In this document: positions 16,646 through 22,899 of the stretch, piece by piece
Layout of the letters: every line of letters starts with the position of its first letter
How positions within the stretch are numbered: the first letter of the stretch is position 1
DNA from: a virus
IMG/VR virus record: IMGVR_UViG_3300023210_000139
Location: 1-31,059 of that record
DNA: 31,059 bases
Direction: 5' to 3' (one strand)
Made by a program: the position numbers and the translations under genes
The notes under the pieces: model-generated
Seen by the model: the letters and a program-made list of their open reading frames with translations, nothing else
Database searches by the model: none
What the model was told of the DNA's origin: nothing

Positions 16646-17184
16646 TTCTTATTTTTTTTAAACAATATTTCTACATAGTCCGCGGTGTCCTCACTAAACG
16701 CAAGGGCTATTTCTTGGGCCATATTTTTAGTGTACCTTTCAAACGGTTTCGTTAAAAACAAGGTCGGCTTTATTCCCTTTTGGTATATGCTATTTGCTAT
16801 CATCCAAGCGATGTTTTTTCTAGGGATAAAACGTCCCTTATCGTCCCTCGGCGCAATACCTCTTCTCACGATCCATTTATCAAGCGCCGGGCCCGGTGGC
16901 ATTTTACTTGTATATTTATATTCTGTTTTATATTTTTTCTTTATTCCTGAAACTCCCTTGTCCTGAAACTCGCCGTAAGCGTTCATCGTTATCCCGCTTG
17001 TAATGACTCCGTTTTTGTCTTTGGTATCTATGGGCTTGATTGAATCGTTAAGGCTCCCTGAGGCGTTATAACTGCCATACTTGCCACCTTTAGCAAGGTT
17101 TGCTTTGGCCTCTGTTATAATCAGGTCCCTAATAATACTAATTGCCGTATTAGTTCGGTTTAATAAGTCCTTTAATTCTGGCAT
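16642..17184 (-). CDS. HK97 gp10-like minor tail/neck protein
   Basis: 180 residues, basic. LNRTNTAISIIRDLIITEAKANL forms an N-terminal helix, followed by NASGSLNDSIKPI, a beta region with MNAYGEFQDKGVSG, and PPGPALDKWIVRRGIAPRD with NIAWMIANSIYQKGIKPTLFL. The arrangement 'helix, sG.L..si, Y..f.e.G, p......wi..kGi, A..i...I...G..p' is the layout of HK97-gp10 family proteins, which help join tail to head. The gene overlaps the tail-terminator-like gene by 13 bases, matching the usual gp10-terminator pairing. Confidence 0.7.
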   Translation of the reverse strand: MPELKDLLNRTNTAISIIRDLIITEAKANLAKGGKYGSYNASGSLNDSIKPIDTKDKNGVITSGITMNAYGEFQDKGVSGIKKKYKTEYKYTSKMPPGPALDKWIVRRGIAPRDDKGRFIPRKNIAWMIANSIYQKGIKPTLFLTKPFERYTKNMAQEIALAFSEDTADYVEILFKKNKK

Positions 17185-17663
17185 ACGTTTATATCATTTT
17201 TAACAAAAACATCAAAAGTATATGCCCACCCGGCAAGGTCATTTTCAAACCTATCGTGGAACGGCTCGCAAGTTCCCTGTCCGACTAGTTCAAATAAATC
17301 GGTCCTCATTGTGTACCGGGCCATTGACTCATTCAGTAAGTTTATAACCTTTAATTGCGTATTTAAAACATCTTGCTCATTGTCTAGGCCGTACATTAAA
17401 ATATCAAATTCGGTTGCATCAGGGTCCGCCTTTGACTGCCATACAATATCCATTGAAAGGATAGAAACATTAAACCTAATAACGCCCTTTTCTAATACGG
17501 CCGAATTAACCATTATATGCGACAAAGGAAACATATCTTGTTTGTTTAAATCGACTTGCGTTATATCCCCATAGGTACACGTTTTAACATCCGGGCTATT
17601 TAGTAAAAAGTCCTTTAACTTTTCGGTCACTCTATAAAATGCCGAGGCTCCATCGTTTGCCAT
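17172..17663 (-). CDS. Tail terminator/tail completion-like protein
   Basis: 163 residues. The layout (N-terminal helix FYRVTEKLKDFLL, strands around SHIMVNSAVLEKGVIRFNVSILSMDIV, a QDVLNTQLKVINLLNESMARY helix, and a final GWAYTFDVFVKNDINVC strand) fits the small alpha/beta tail-completion proteins that cap the tube. It lies between the tail assembly chaperone and the gp10-like gene. Its ATG overlaps the stop of the -1 frameshifted chaperone tail (TAATG, 17661-17665), a coupling that makes sense only if that frame is translated. Family is inferred from context and topology. Confidence 0.6.
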   Translation of the reverse strand: MANDGASAFYRVTEKLKDFLLNSPDVKTCTYGDITQVDLNKQDMFPLSHIMVNSAVLEKGVIRFNVSILSMDIVWQSKADPDATEFDILMYGLDNEQDVLNTQLKVINLLNESMARYTMRTDLFELVGQGTCEPFHDRFENDLAGWAYTFDVFVKNDINVCQN

Positions 17664-17938
17664 TATCTCCTAGATTTATTTTTATTCATTTTATTTTGCA
17701 TTTCCTGTCTTTCAATATCTGATTTCTCCTTGTCAAAGCATAGCGCTAAAAAGCAAGTGTGAAAGTTTAGTTTAGTAATATATTTAATTCGCTCAACATT
17801 TCCTTTAGTGAGGTGGTAAACTGAACTATACCATCCCCATTTTCTGTTAAAGCCCGCTCGAGAATCGTACCCTTCTCCTCCTGAGCCTCCTCCAAATAAC
17901 TCGTCATAGTTTTCGACAATTCTATCCCTAAAGTGTAA
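17663..17938 (-). CDS. Frameshifted C-terminal extension of tail assembly chaperone (GT-like)
   Basis: In the -1 frame relative to the 222-residue chaperone an open frame runs to a TAA at 17663-17665 that overlaps the next gene's ATG. It has no start codon where it becomes coding. Read after a slip at the T9 run (17937-17945) it adds 91 residues: IVENYDELFGGGSGGEGYDS, then RKWGWYSSVYHLTKGN, NFHTCFLALCFDKEKSDIE and a basic end. The WGWY..VY.L..G / H.C..L.F.KEK pattern is familiar from tail chaperone extensions in Bacteroidetes phages (memory). The full product would be 257 residues. It would work like lambda gpGT, bringing tape measure and tube protein together. The amino-acid pattern and fit to the next gene support it; slippage itself is inferred. 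Confidence 0.7.
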   Translation of the reverse strand, partial: LHFRDRIVENYDELFGGGSGGEGYDSRAGFNRKWGWYSSVYHLTKGNVERIKYITKLNFHTCFLALCFDKEKSDIERQEMQNKMNKNKSRR

Positions 17939-18435
17939 AAAAAAACAATGGAATGAAATACTGCGTCTAAGGGCATTTGTTTCATTGACTCGTGGTATAT
18001 ATCCCCCTCGTAGTCTTTAATTGAATACAGGGCCCCGGTTCGCGTTTTAGTCGGGCGATACAGGACGGACATTGCCTTGTGCATTTTATCCCAGTCGCCT
18101 AGAAAATTGTCGAGGTCAATATACTCCCCGAAAGTCATATCGTCTAACTTTGGTATAAACGAAAATTCAATATCACCCATTTTAAAGTGGCGGACTAGTT
18201 CCCCCTTTTCATTTAGCACCCCGGTTATAATTTTAACAATTCGGTTAACTTCTGAAACTGGAAACCTCATCGCGGTTGCATAAGGTACGTTGCAAAAAAT
18301 TTCAAGCATTTTAAGACTTAAAAAGGTTTCGCTAACTTCACTCTCCCCGCTTGGTCCGGCAACGGCTAAATAGCGTTGATACTGGCCTAATGTCATTTCT
18401 GATAGGCTAGAGGGTACTTTTATTTTTAACTCCAT
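17767..18435 (-). CDS. Tail assembly chaperone (G-like), zero-frame product
   Basis: 222 residues starting MELKIKVPSSLSEMTLGQYQ. The TLGQYQ / MTFGEYIDLDNFLGDW pair, FSFIPKLDDMTFGEY and the helical C-terminal half (EMLSELNILLN end) resemble chaperones found upstream of tail genes in Bacteroidetes phages. At codons 164-166 (GTT TTT TTT) a T9 run allows -1 slippage to a 257-residue form; both frames stay open over about 55 shared codons. The gene starts a new unit: it follows a terminator (18493-18524) and a leader motif ACGTTATAT at 18454-18462. It is cytoplasmic and probably absent from virions. Alternative: simple hypothetical with accidental overlap, which I think unlikely. Confidence 0.7.
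   Translation of the reverse strand: MELKIKVPSSLSEMTLGQYQRYLAVAGPSGESEVSETFLSLKMLEIFCNVPYATAMRFPVSEVNRIVKIITGVLNEKGELVRHFKMGDIEFSFIPKLDDMTFGEYIDLDNFLGDWDKMHKAMSVLYRPTKTRTGALYSIKDYEGDIYHESMKQMPLDAVFHSIVFFYTLGIELSKTMTSYLEEAQEEKGTILERALTENGDGIVQFTTSLKEMLSELNILLN
17937..17945 (-). other. T9 slippery site for -1 frameshift in tail chaperone
   Basis: The zero-frame codons are GTT TTT TTT TAC, containing T TTT TTT in slippery phase. A -1 slip reads TTA CAC TTT and continues for 91 codons to 17663. Nine T's also favour transcriptional slippage. The position, late in a tail chaperone-like gene upstream of tail genes, matches the conserved G/GT arrangement of long-tailed phages. Confidence 0.7.
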
Positions 18436-18453
18436 TAAAAAGGCTTTATAGTT

Positions 18454-18462
18454 ATATAACGT
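18454..18462 (-). promoter_or_regulatory. Leader motif ACGTTATAT (copy 3 of 4)
   Basis: ACGTTATAT on the minus strand, preceded by AATAAA as in the copy at 22900, ends 19 bases before ATG 18435. The gap between the terminator at 18493 and this gene holds no other feature, so a promoter or leader element for the tail transcript is the best guess. Confidence 0.5.
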
Positions 18463-18492
18463 TTTATTTATATTAATTCTAATTCAGGATAG

Positions 18493-18524
18493 AAAAAAGG
18501 GCCAACCTTTTAGGGCCGCCCTTT
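18493..18524 (-). terminator. Rho-independent terminator
   Basis: In the minus transcript AAAGGGC (18518-18524) pairs with GCCCTTT (18496-18502) around a 15-base loop and runs into U's (18493-18498). The same AAGGGC/GCCCTT stem with a 15-base loop forms the terminator at 29459-29491. It ends the short unit driven by the promoter block at 18961-19010 and containing only the 89- and 41-residue genes. Confidence 0.8.
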
Positions 18525-18542
18525 ATAATTTATTATTTAATT

Positions 18543-18668
18543 TTAGATCATACTTGCCTCAAAGCAAGTTCCTGAGCATACACCCTTATCGGTGTCCATT
18601 GGCGTGCCGCATTCCGAGCATTCAAATTCCTTCTGCTCGTGCGGGTTTAAACAGTCATACCAATCCAT
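18543..18668 (-). CDS. Small zinc-ribbon-like protein, 41 aa
   Basis: ATG 18668-18666 overlaps the TAA of the 89-residue gene by one base (TAATG). The peptide has CSEC at 17-20 and CSGTC at 31-35, four Cys in CxxC...CxxxC spacing with an acidic N-terminal segment (MDWYDCLNPHEQKEFE), so one zinc site is likely. It forms a two-gene unit with its upstream partner between a promoter block and a terminator. Small zinc-ribbon proteins of this kind often bind a host polymerase or nucleic acid, but nothing specific is visible here. Confidence 0.65.
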   Translation of the reverse strand: MDWYDCLNPHEQKEFECSECGTPMDTDKGVCSGTCFEASMI

Positions 18669-18937
18669 TACACACATTCTTTTATTGAGTCCTCTAGGCG
18701 CTCCTGTAAGTACGCGTTATGCGATGCGTGTCCGGTTCGTACTATACTAACCCAAGTTGAGAGGTCCCGGTGTAAATTTATAATATCAAATACTAGGGTC
18801 CCTTGAGGGTGCTCAACATATAGTTCTCCGTCCTCCTGATGTAGTGAGTAAGTCTCGCCTACATAAACATTTCTTGCCTGTTCCTTTAGGGCCCATATTT
18901 CGGCCTCGTGCTTTTTAATCAATTGTGCTTTAGTCAT
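18668..18937 (-). CDS. Hypothetical protein, 89 aa
   Basis: An N-terminal helix rich in Lys/Glu/Ala (MTKAQLIKKHEAEIWALKEQ) is followed by a small beta segment (ETYSLHQEDGELYVEHPQG) and a His-containing helix (LHRDLSTWVSIVRTGHASHN). No known family is recognised. It is the first gene after the promoter/operator block at 18961-19010 and is cotranscribed with the zinc-ribbon peptide. The isolation of this pair from the tail operon by a terminator suggests timing different from structural genes, perhaps early or middle expression. Confidence 0.6.
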   Translation of the reverse strand: MTKAQLIKKHEAEIWALKEQARNVYVGETYSLHQEDGELYVEHPQGTLVFDIINLHRDLSTWVSIVRTGHASHNAYLQERLEDSIKECV

Positions 18938-18960
18938 AATATTGTTTTTTTTAAATAATT

Positions 18961-19010
18961 AATATACGGCAATATATACTTACTTTACGATATACACAAA
19001 TGTTTATAAC
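18961..19010 (-). promoter_or_regulatory. Promoter/operator block B
   Basis: On the minus strand TTATAAACATTTGTGTATAT is followed after a 13-base interval by TATATTGC and then GTATATTAAT, with an A-rich leader of about 30 bases to ATG 18937. An almost identical block is at 26391-26440. TTTG followed 19-20 bases later by TATATTGC resembles the Bacteroidetes -33 TTG / -7 TAnnTTTG promoter. The conserved 19-base core (18991-19009) extends beyond what a promoter needs and may also bind a regulator or DnaA-like protein. Confidence 0.65.
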
Positions 19011-19018
19011 TTTATTTT

Positions 19019-20173
19019 TTAACGAACTGTATATTTGCCATAGTTCGGACGGCCTAGTTTATTGACTATCGAATATCTGAGGGCGTCTAAAGCGTGGTTG
19101 AAAGCGTCGACCGGCTTGTTTGTTATATTCCCGTTTTTATCCTCGATATATTTATAGTTTCTAAGTTCCTTTATCATGTTTGTTGAGTCCTCTGTTACGT
19201 GCAATCGATACCGCCTTATCATATCAATACCGAGGTTTATTGCGCCCTTGTAAGTGGGCTTTGTATTCCAACCCATACGATGTATCTCCTCAATACTTTT
19301 AGGCTCGGAGGAGTCGCACCATATCTCATCGCGCCTGTCTAGGCCGAGCGCTTTAAACTGGTTACCAATATCCTGATTTGTCATTCCGGTTCTATAAATT
19401 ACCTCCCGGCAATACATATCATCGCCCTCAATATAAGTTTCGATTAAAGTTGTCGGGTCATTCGAATATCCAAAGTCAAGCCCCCGCCCAATAAACTTGG
19501 CCCCCGGTGGTATATTAACAACGGTTTTAAACCTAAATATAAGGCTCTGACTGGCCCCGCGCTCTCCTAACCCATAAACCCTCCAGTAGTTCTCATCAAT
19601 ATCTTTAAGGCGCTCTATTTCGCTTATTATATTTTCAGTCAAAAAAGGGTTATCTAAATACGTGGTTTGATAAAACTCAACATCGTCCCGGGTTAAAACT
19701 TTATCATATATCCAGTGAAACTCCTCGGACGGATTAAAGTCTAATATTATCTTTTCGCTAGTTCTAAATATCAACTGTTGCCAGTCCTCAAAGTTTAATT
19801 CGTTGGCCTCATTTATAAAAAGTAAGTCTCTTTTACGACCTCTAATTTTTTGCGGTTGATCTAAAGATATAAATTCAAACCGGTTACCATTTAAGAAATA
19901 TTCAGAACTGGATTTGTTATGAAACTCGTCCCGGTAAATATTGTATTCTTTTAGAATTTCAAAAAAGTCCCTCATTGACGTTGACCGTACCGCCGGAAAT
20001 GTCTTTCGACAAATAGTTATTGTCTTGCCCTTGTTATTATACGAGTAACTAAATATTAGCCACATCAAAATATTATAGGTTTTGCCGGACCGGGTTCCGC
20101 CTTGCTCTACAATAATTTTTTTACTAGAATTATTTAAATGGTTATAAACTTTATTAGTTCGAATCTCCCTCAT
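19019..20173 (-). CDS. terL: Terminase large subunit (PBSX-type)
   Basis: 384 residues; ATPase and nuclease that pumps DNA into proheads. Walker A is GGTRSGKT (25-32); ICRKTFPAVRSTSM is the adenine/arginine segment; Walker B is DLLFINE (116-122) with Glu122 catalytic; the coupling motif lies around DFNPSEEFHWIY (145-156). The nuclease domain has Asp233 (RGLDFGYSNDPTT), Asp287 (IWCDSSEP) and the C-terminal Asp-rich helix DAFNHALDALRYSI, giving the RNase H-like acidic triad. Length and order agree with the PBSX family. The ATG lies 20 bases inside the small-subunit gene. A promoter/operator block starts just after its stop. Confidence 0.93.
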   Translation of the reverse strand: MREIRTNKVYNHLNNSSKKIIVEQGGTRSGKTYNILMWLIFSYSYNNKGKTITICRKTFPAVRSTSMRDFFEILKEYNIYRDEFHNKSSSEYFLNGNRFEFISLDQPQKIRGRKRDLLFINEANELNFEDWQQLIFRTSEKIILDFNPSEEFHWIYDKVLTRDDVEFYQTTYLDNPFLTENIISEIERLKDIDENYWRVYGLGERGASQSLIFRFKTVVNIPPGAKFIGRGLDFGYSNDPTTLIETYIEGDDMYCREVIYRTGMTNQDIGNQFKALGLDRRDEIWCDSSEPKSIEEIHRMGWNTKPTYKGAINLGIDMIRRYRLHVTEDSTNMIKELRNYKYIEDKNGNITNKPVDAFNHALDALRYSIVNKLGRPNYGKYTVR

Positions 20174-20507
20174 CGATAACTTTTATACTGAAAACATTAT
20201 CCCCGTCGGCACCCGTAATTTCTTGGCGCTCTACATAGCCTCGCTTTTTACCTTTGGTTTTTAAGTAAAATATTGTTGCGGCGGTATTGCCGTCTAATAT
20301 TTGCTTGTGCAACTGGCTCTCGGCCATATCTAAAGTAACGTTTTGTATATCGTTTACTGCCGCCCTGAATTGGGCGTCGTCTTTAAGCCATTGGTAAAAC
20401 TGGGTTCTACTTATATCAATTTTTTTACAGGCCGTTGTGACCACTCCTAGGGATTTCTCAAGTGATACTAGGATAGCCTTTTTATTGTGTTCGGTTTGTT
20501 CGCTCAT
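20154..20507 (-). CDS. terS: Terminase small subunit
   Basis: 117 residues. An N-terminal helix-turn-helix (VTTACKKIDISRTQFYQWLKDD, here about residues 23-44) would bind the packaging site; a central helix (MAESQLHKQILDGNTAATIF) drives oligomerisation; the C-terminal part with TKGKKRGYVERQEITG is typical of small terminases acting with PBSX-type large subunits. It overlaps terL by 20 bases. No obvious cos sequence was seen nearby, so the packaging mode is unresolved. Confidence 0.88.
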   Translation of the reverse strand: MSEQTEHNKKAILVSLEKSLGVVTTACKKIDISRTQFYQWLKDDAQFRAAVNDIQNVTLDMAESQLHKQILDGNTAATIFYLKTKGKKRGYVERQEITGADGDNVFSIKVIDEGDSN

Positions 20508-20523
20508 TTTTTATATTTTTAAA

Positions 20524-21201
20524 TTATCTATGCCAGGAGTCGTCTGAATTTTTACCCGGCTCATTTAGTAGTAAACAGTCCGGGCGGTAAATATCTTTAA
20601 CCTCCATTGACGGCTCCCACGTTGAAAGCCTATTGTCTTGCGGCTCCTTTATTATAATACCCTTTTTAATGTCTTCTAAGGCCTTCTCCATAAGCCTAAC
20701 CCCCATAGGTTGCAGTTCTTGTCTCCATAGCCTAGAGGCCGCCTTTCCTGAACTCATAGATAGCAATTCCGGTTGTATAAAACAAAACTCTTGATATGCA
20801 ATATCGCCCCTATCTATTCCGGCGTTTAACCAAAAGACCGTCCCCCCGGTAATAGCCTCTTTCATTTTGATTGCCCACTCAATTGAGGCCCTTCCTCTAT
20901 GCCTAGGCAAAAGGCTCGGATGATATCCTATCCAACCCAGTCTTGGAATGTAACGGGTTTTCTTTCCTATATAATCAAAACTATGCGCGGTTATACCAAG
21001 GTCCACGTTTTTAGGCATCAGGTCCGCGGATAGAGCCCCGGACGTAACCGTTGGGATATTCCACCTTTTAGCGATAGGAGAAATATATTTATCCCCAAAC
21101 GGATAACATACGCCAACAACCTCAACCCCCTCCATTTTAATACATAATTCTAGTATTTCAGCACCATAATATTTTTGACCGCTAATAAAAACTCTAAGCA
21201 T
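20524..21201 (-). CDS. Formyltransferase-fold protein (formyl-THF type)
   Basis: 225 residues of the methionyl-tRNA formyltransferase / formyl-THF hydrolase fold. The core motif is IGYHPSLLPRHRGRASIEW (91-109), then GGTVFWLNAGIDRGDIAYQE (119-138). By comparison with Fmt (N106, H108, D144) His94 and Asp130 are kept, but the Asn position is Gly92. The HPSLLPRHRG version is closer to the hydrolase domain of 10-formyl-THF dehydrogenase, which also lacks that Asn. There is no C-terminal Fmt tRNA-binding domain. It is 2 bases behind the GNAT stop and 16 bases before terS, so it belongs to a cassette with ABC/GNAT and ParB-like genes. I infer that it formylates or supplies a one-carbon unit to a base or nucleotide; free formyl-THF hydrolysis is possible. 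Confidence 0.75.
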   Translation of the reverse strand: MLRVFISGQKYYGAEILELCIKMEGVEVVGVCYPFGDKYISPIAKRWNIPTVTSGALSADLMPKNVDLGITAHSFDYIGKKTRYIPRLGWIGYHPSLLPRHRGRASIEWAIKMKEAITGGTVFWLNAGIDRGDIAYQEFCFIQPELLSMSSGKAASRLWRQELQPMGVRLMEKALEDIKKGIIIKEPQDNRLSTWEPSMEVKDIYRPDCLLLNEPGKNSDDSWHR

Positions 21202-21203
21202 AT

Positions 21204-21743
21204 TTATTCATTTTTATTCCCTATATATTTAAAACCTTGGACGGCCCTAAAATGTCCGCCAAATCCTCCACTAATTCCTTTCTCTCCCCTTTTTATTGAC
21301 GCCCCAACTATTGACTTCTGGGATTGTTTTTTATTACCGCCAAATAATACTTGGCTTTTAAGTACCCAGTTCTTACTCCTATTTAGAAACCCTATTAACT
21401 GAGGATGGCTAGTGTGAAATATAGTGGGCAACTTGTGGCCTTTTCGGCCGTTCCCCTGTTTGTGATATTCCATAACTAACTCTAAAAATTTCGTTCCAAC
21501 TCCGGCACCTTGCCACTCAGGCATTACAACTAATCTTGTCGCCCTATATGCTCCGGCAGTAAACATCGGGCAAACGGCGAGGTGTGATACTAATTCTCCG
21601 TCAACTGTGCCAATAAAATATTCAGCGGCCGGCGGAAAGTTTAGATCTAAATAATAATGCTCTTTAAAATACTTCCAGTAACTGCGGTTGACCTTCCAAA
21701 CATCCAGTTTGATTCTTGGCCGTTCTCCAATATCGTTTTTTTT
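21204..21743 (-). CDS. GNAT acyltransferase, C-terminal half of a frameshifted ABC-GNAT protein
   Basis: The GNAT frame is open from 21743 and carries 59 codons upstream of its only ATG (21566; MFTAGAYR). These 59 codons read sensibly: GERPRIKLDVWKVNRSYWKY, LNFPPAAEYFIGTVDGELVS. The core RLVVMPEWQGAGVGTKFLEL contains the acyl-CoA binding motif Q-G-A-G-V-G, and FHTSHPQLIGFLNRSKNW follows. A TAA sits exactly at the A-run edge (21744-21746), so this part can only be joined from the ABC gene by a -1 shift in the A10 tract at 21736-21745. Joined product: 379 residues. Mu Mom, a DNA-modifying enzyme, has the GNAT fold, and this could be a relative (inference). If it starts at 21566, the first beta strands of GNAT would be missing. 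Confidence 0.75.
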   Translation of the reverse strand, partial: KKNDIGERPRIKLDVWKVNRSYWKYFKEHYYLDLNFPPAAEYFIGTVDGELVSHLAVCPMFTAGAYRATRLVVMPEWQGAGVGTKFLELVMEYHKQGNGRKGHKLPTIFHTSHPQLIGFLNRSKNWVLKSQVLFGGNKKQSQKSIVGASIKRGEKGISGGFGGHFRAVQGFKYIGNKNE

Positions 21744-22342
21744 TTAACCTCCCCTGAGGCAGTATCTAAAACCCAATCAGGTTGGACCCATTCAAGAATA
21801 TCATAGTGGCAAGACAATAATATTATTTGCCTGTCCTTTGTTCTCCTGAACGCTTTTGAAAATGCAAGCGCCCCGATTTTTGCTATCTGTCTATCGACTA
21901 CCGATGTAAACTCATCAACAACGGTTTGGCTATCGCCGTCCGATATTATACGAGCAAGCCCGGCCCTGAATTGTTGCCCATTACTAAGCGCGTGGAACGG
22001 CCTCAACCAACTAGGGACATCGCCTAGGCCAACGCTCGCCAGTAGTCCCGTAACGGTGTTAAAGTCCCCGTCCGGAGATATATCATCAACAATAGGGATA
22101 TCCTTACTCCAACCCTTATATAAGTCCGCAATCTTACCGCCGCCAAATAACTGTTTTCCAATCGATGTTTTACCTGAACCACTAGGCCCAACTATTACTC
22201 CTATCTTCCAGTCGTCGCCCTCTACCGGGACATCAATATCAAGATTAAATTCGTCGCCCCTTTCAGCATTAAACAAAGACTTTACTCTTGCGGCCCGGTA
22301 ACTATTAAAATTATCGGTTTTATTTCTGACGTTTACTTTCAT
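21647..22342 (-). CDS. Soluble ABC-type ATPase, N-terminal half of a frameshifted ABC-GNAT protein
   Basis: 231 residues in this frame. Walker A GPSGSGKTS (52-60), signature LSNGQ (119-123), Walker B with VVDE (141-144), D-loop SVVD (147-150) and switch His179 in LLSCHY make a complete nucleotide-binding domain. No membrane segment is present, so it is not a transporter by itself; ABC domains of this sort work in DNA repair, modification or mechanics. After VLDTASGEVKKK the frame continues for only 29 unlike residues (TILENGQESNWMFGRS...) and stops, while the -1 frame continues into the GNAT domain. I therefore regard residues from Thr203 onward as out of frame. It follows the ParB-like gene by 10 bases. 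Confidence 0.85.
   Translation of the reverse strand: MKVNVRNKTDNFNSYRAARVKSLFNAERGDEFNLDIDVPVEGDDWKIGVIVGPSGSGKTSIGKQLFGGGKIADLYKGWSKDIPIVDDISPDGDFNTVTGLLASVGLGDVPSWLRPFHALSNGQQFRAGLARIISDGDSQTVVDEFTSVVDRQIAKIGALAFSKAFRRTKDRQIILLSCHYDILEWVQPDWVLDTASGEVKKKTILENGQESNWMFGRSTAVTGSILKSIII
21736..21745 (-). other. A10 run joining ABC and GNAT frames (-1 shift or sequencing indel)
   Basis: The minus strand reads GTT AAA AAA AAA ACG in the ABC frame, ten A's in all. A -1 slip gives AAA AAC GAT ATT and enters the GNAT frame, which is closed by TAA just upstream. Candidates: programmed -1 ribosomal or RNA polymerase slippage on A AAA AAA, or a one-base deletion in a homopolymer of this assembly (A11 would fuse the genes). 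Both explanations leave ABC and GNAT as parts of one protein. Confidence 0.75.
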
Positions 22343-22352
22343 TTTTTGTTTT

Positions 22353-22895
22353 TTAAGTTACAACTATTTTGCATTTTAAACCCTGACTACTTAAAGACTT
22401 AAAAACCCTTTCCTGTTCGGCCTCATCCTTACACTCAGTAATAACCCCATATTGGGCTTTGTATCCTACTCCCTCATCATTAAAGTCAGGCGTTGGCTCG
22501 TAAGGTTCCACATCCTCCTCTAGAGGCTCCCCCGGTTGCCACACGTCCATTCCCCACTCCTTTAGTAGTTCAGGCTCCCACGCGTTCGCTAAGACGTCCC
22601 AGTCCCACTCCCCGGCGTGGCCGTTGTCTTTTATTATAAACTCCGCCTGTTGCTCCGGCGTCCAGTCCTCAGCAACTATAACATAAACCTCTTTTATTCC
22701 TAACTCAGCACAGGCCTTCCACCTCATGTTTCCGCCCAGTATCATAAAGTCCGCGTCTACAACTATCGGCCTTTTTTCTAACATCTGAGGAAACGATTTA
22801 ATTGATTCGACTAGCAATCTAAATTTTTCGTTTTTTACTATTCGAGGGTTTATTGGATTGCCCTTAATTTTACCTATCTTAACTTTTTGTATCAT
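22353..22895 (-). CDS. ParB-like (ParB/sulfiredoxin fold) protein
   Basis: 180 residues. VKIGKIKGNPINPRI (5-19), VESIKSFPQMLEKRPIVVD and the ParB motif GGNMRWKACAELGIKEVYVI (54-73) define a ParB N-terminal domain, a CTP/DNA-binding or nuclease fold in different families. It lacks the central HTH of plasmid partition ParB; the C-terminal half is an acidic linker (EPLEEDVEPYEPTPDF) and a small end domain (YGVITECKDEAEQERVFKSL). Phage ParB-like proteins of this size often lie beside terminases and DNA modification enzymes. Here it opens the run ParB, ABC-GNAT, formyltransferase, terminase. Leader motif ACGTTATAT is 5 bases before the ATG. Confidence 0.83.
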   Translation of the reverse strand: MIQKVKIGKIKGNPINPRIVKNEKFRLLVESIKSFPQMLEKRPIVVDADFMILGGNMRWKACAELGIKEVYVIVAEDWTPEQQAEFIIKDNGHAGEWDWDVLANAWEPELLKEWGMDVWQPGEPLEEDVEPYEPTPDFNDEGVGYKAQYGVITECKDEAEQERVFKSLSSQGLKCKIVVT

Positions 22896-22899
22896 AATT

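Noticed and set aside
18938-20523. cos packaging site near terminase
   Set aside because: No palindromic or repeated site apart from the promoter block was found.
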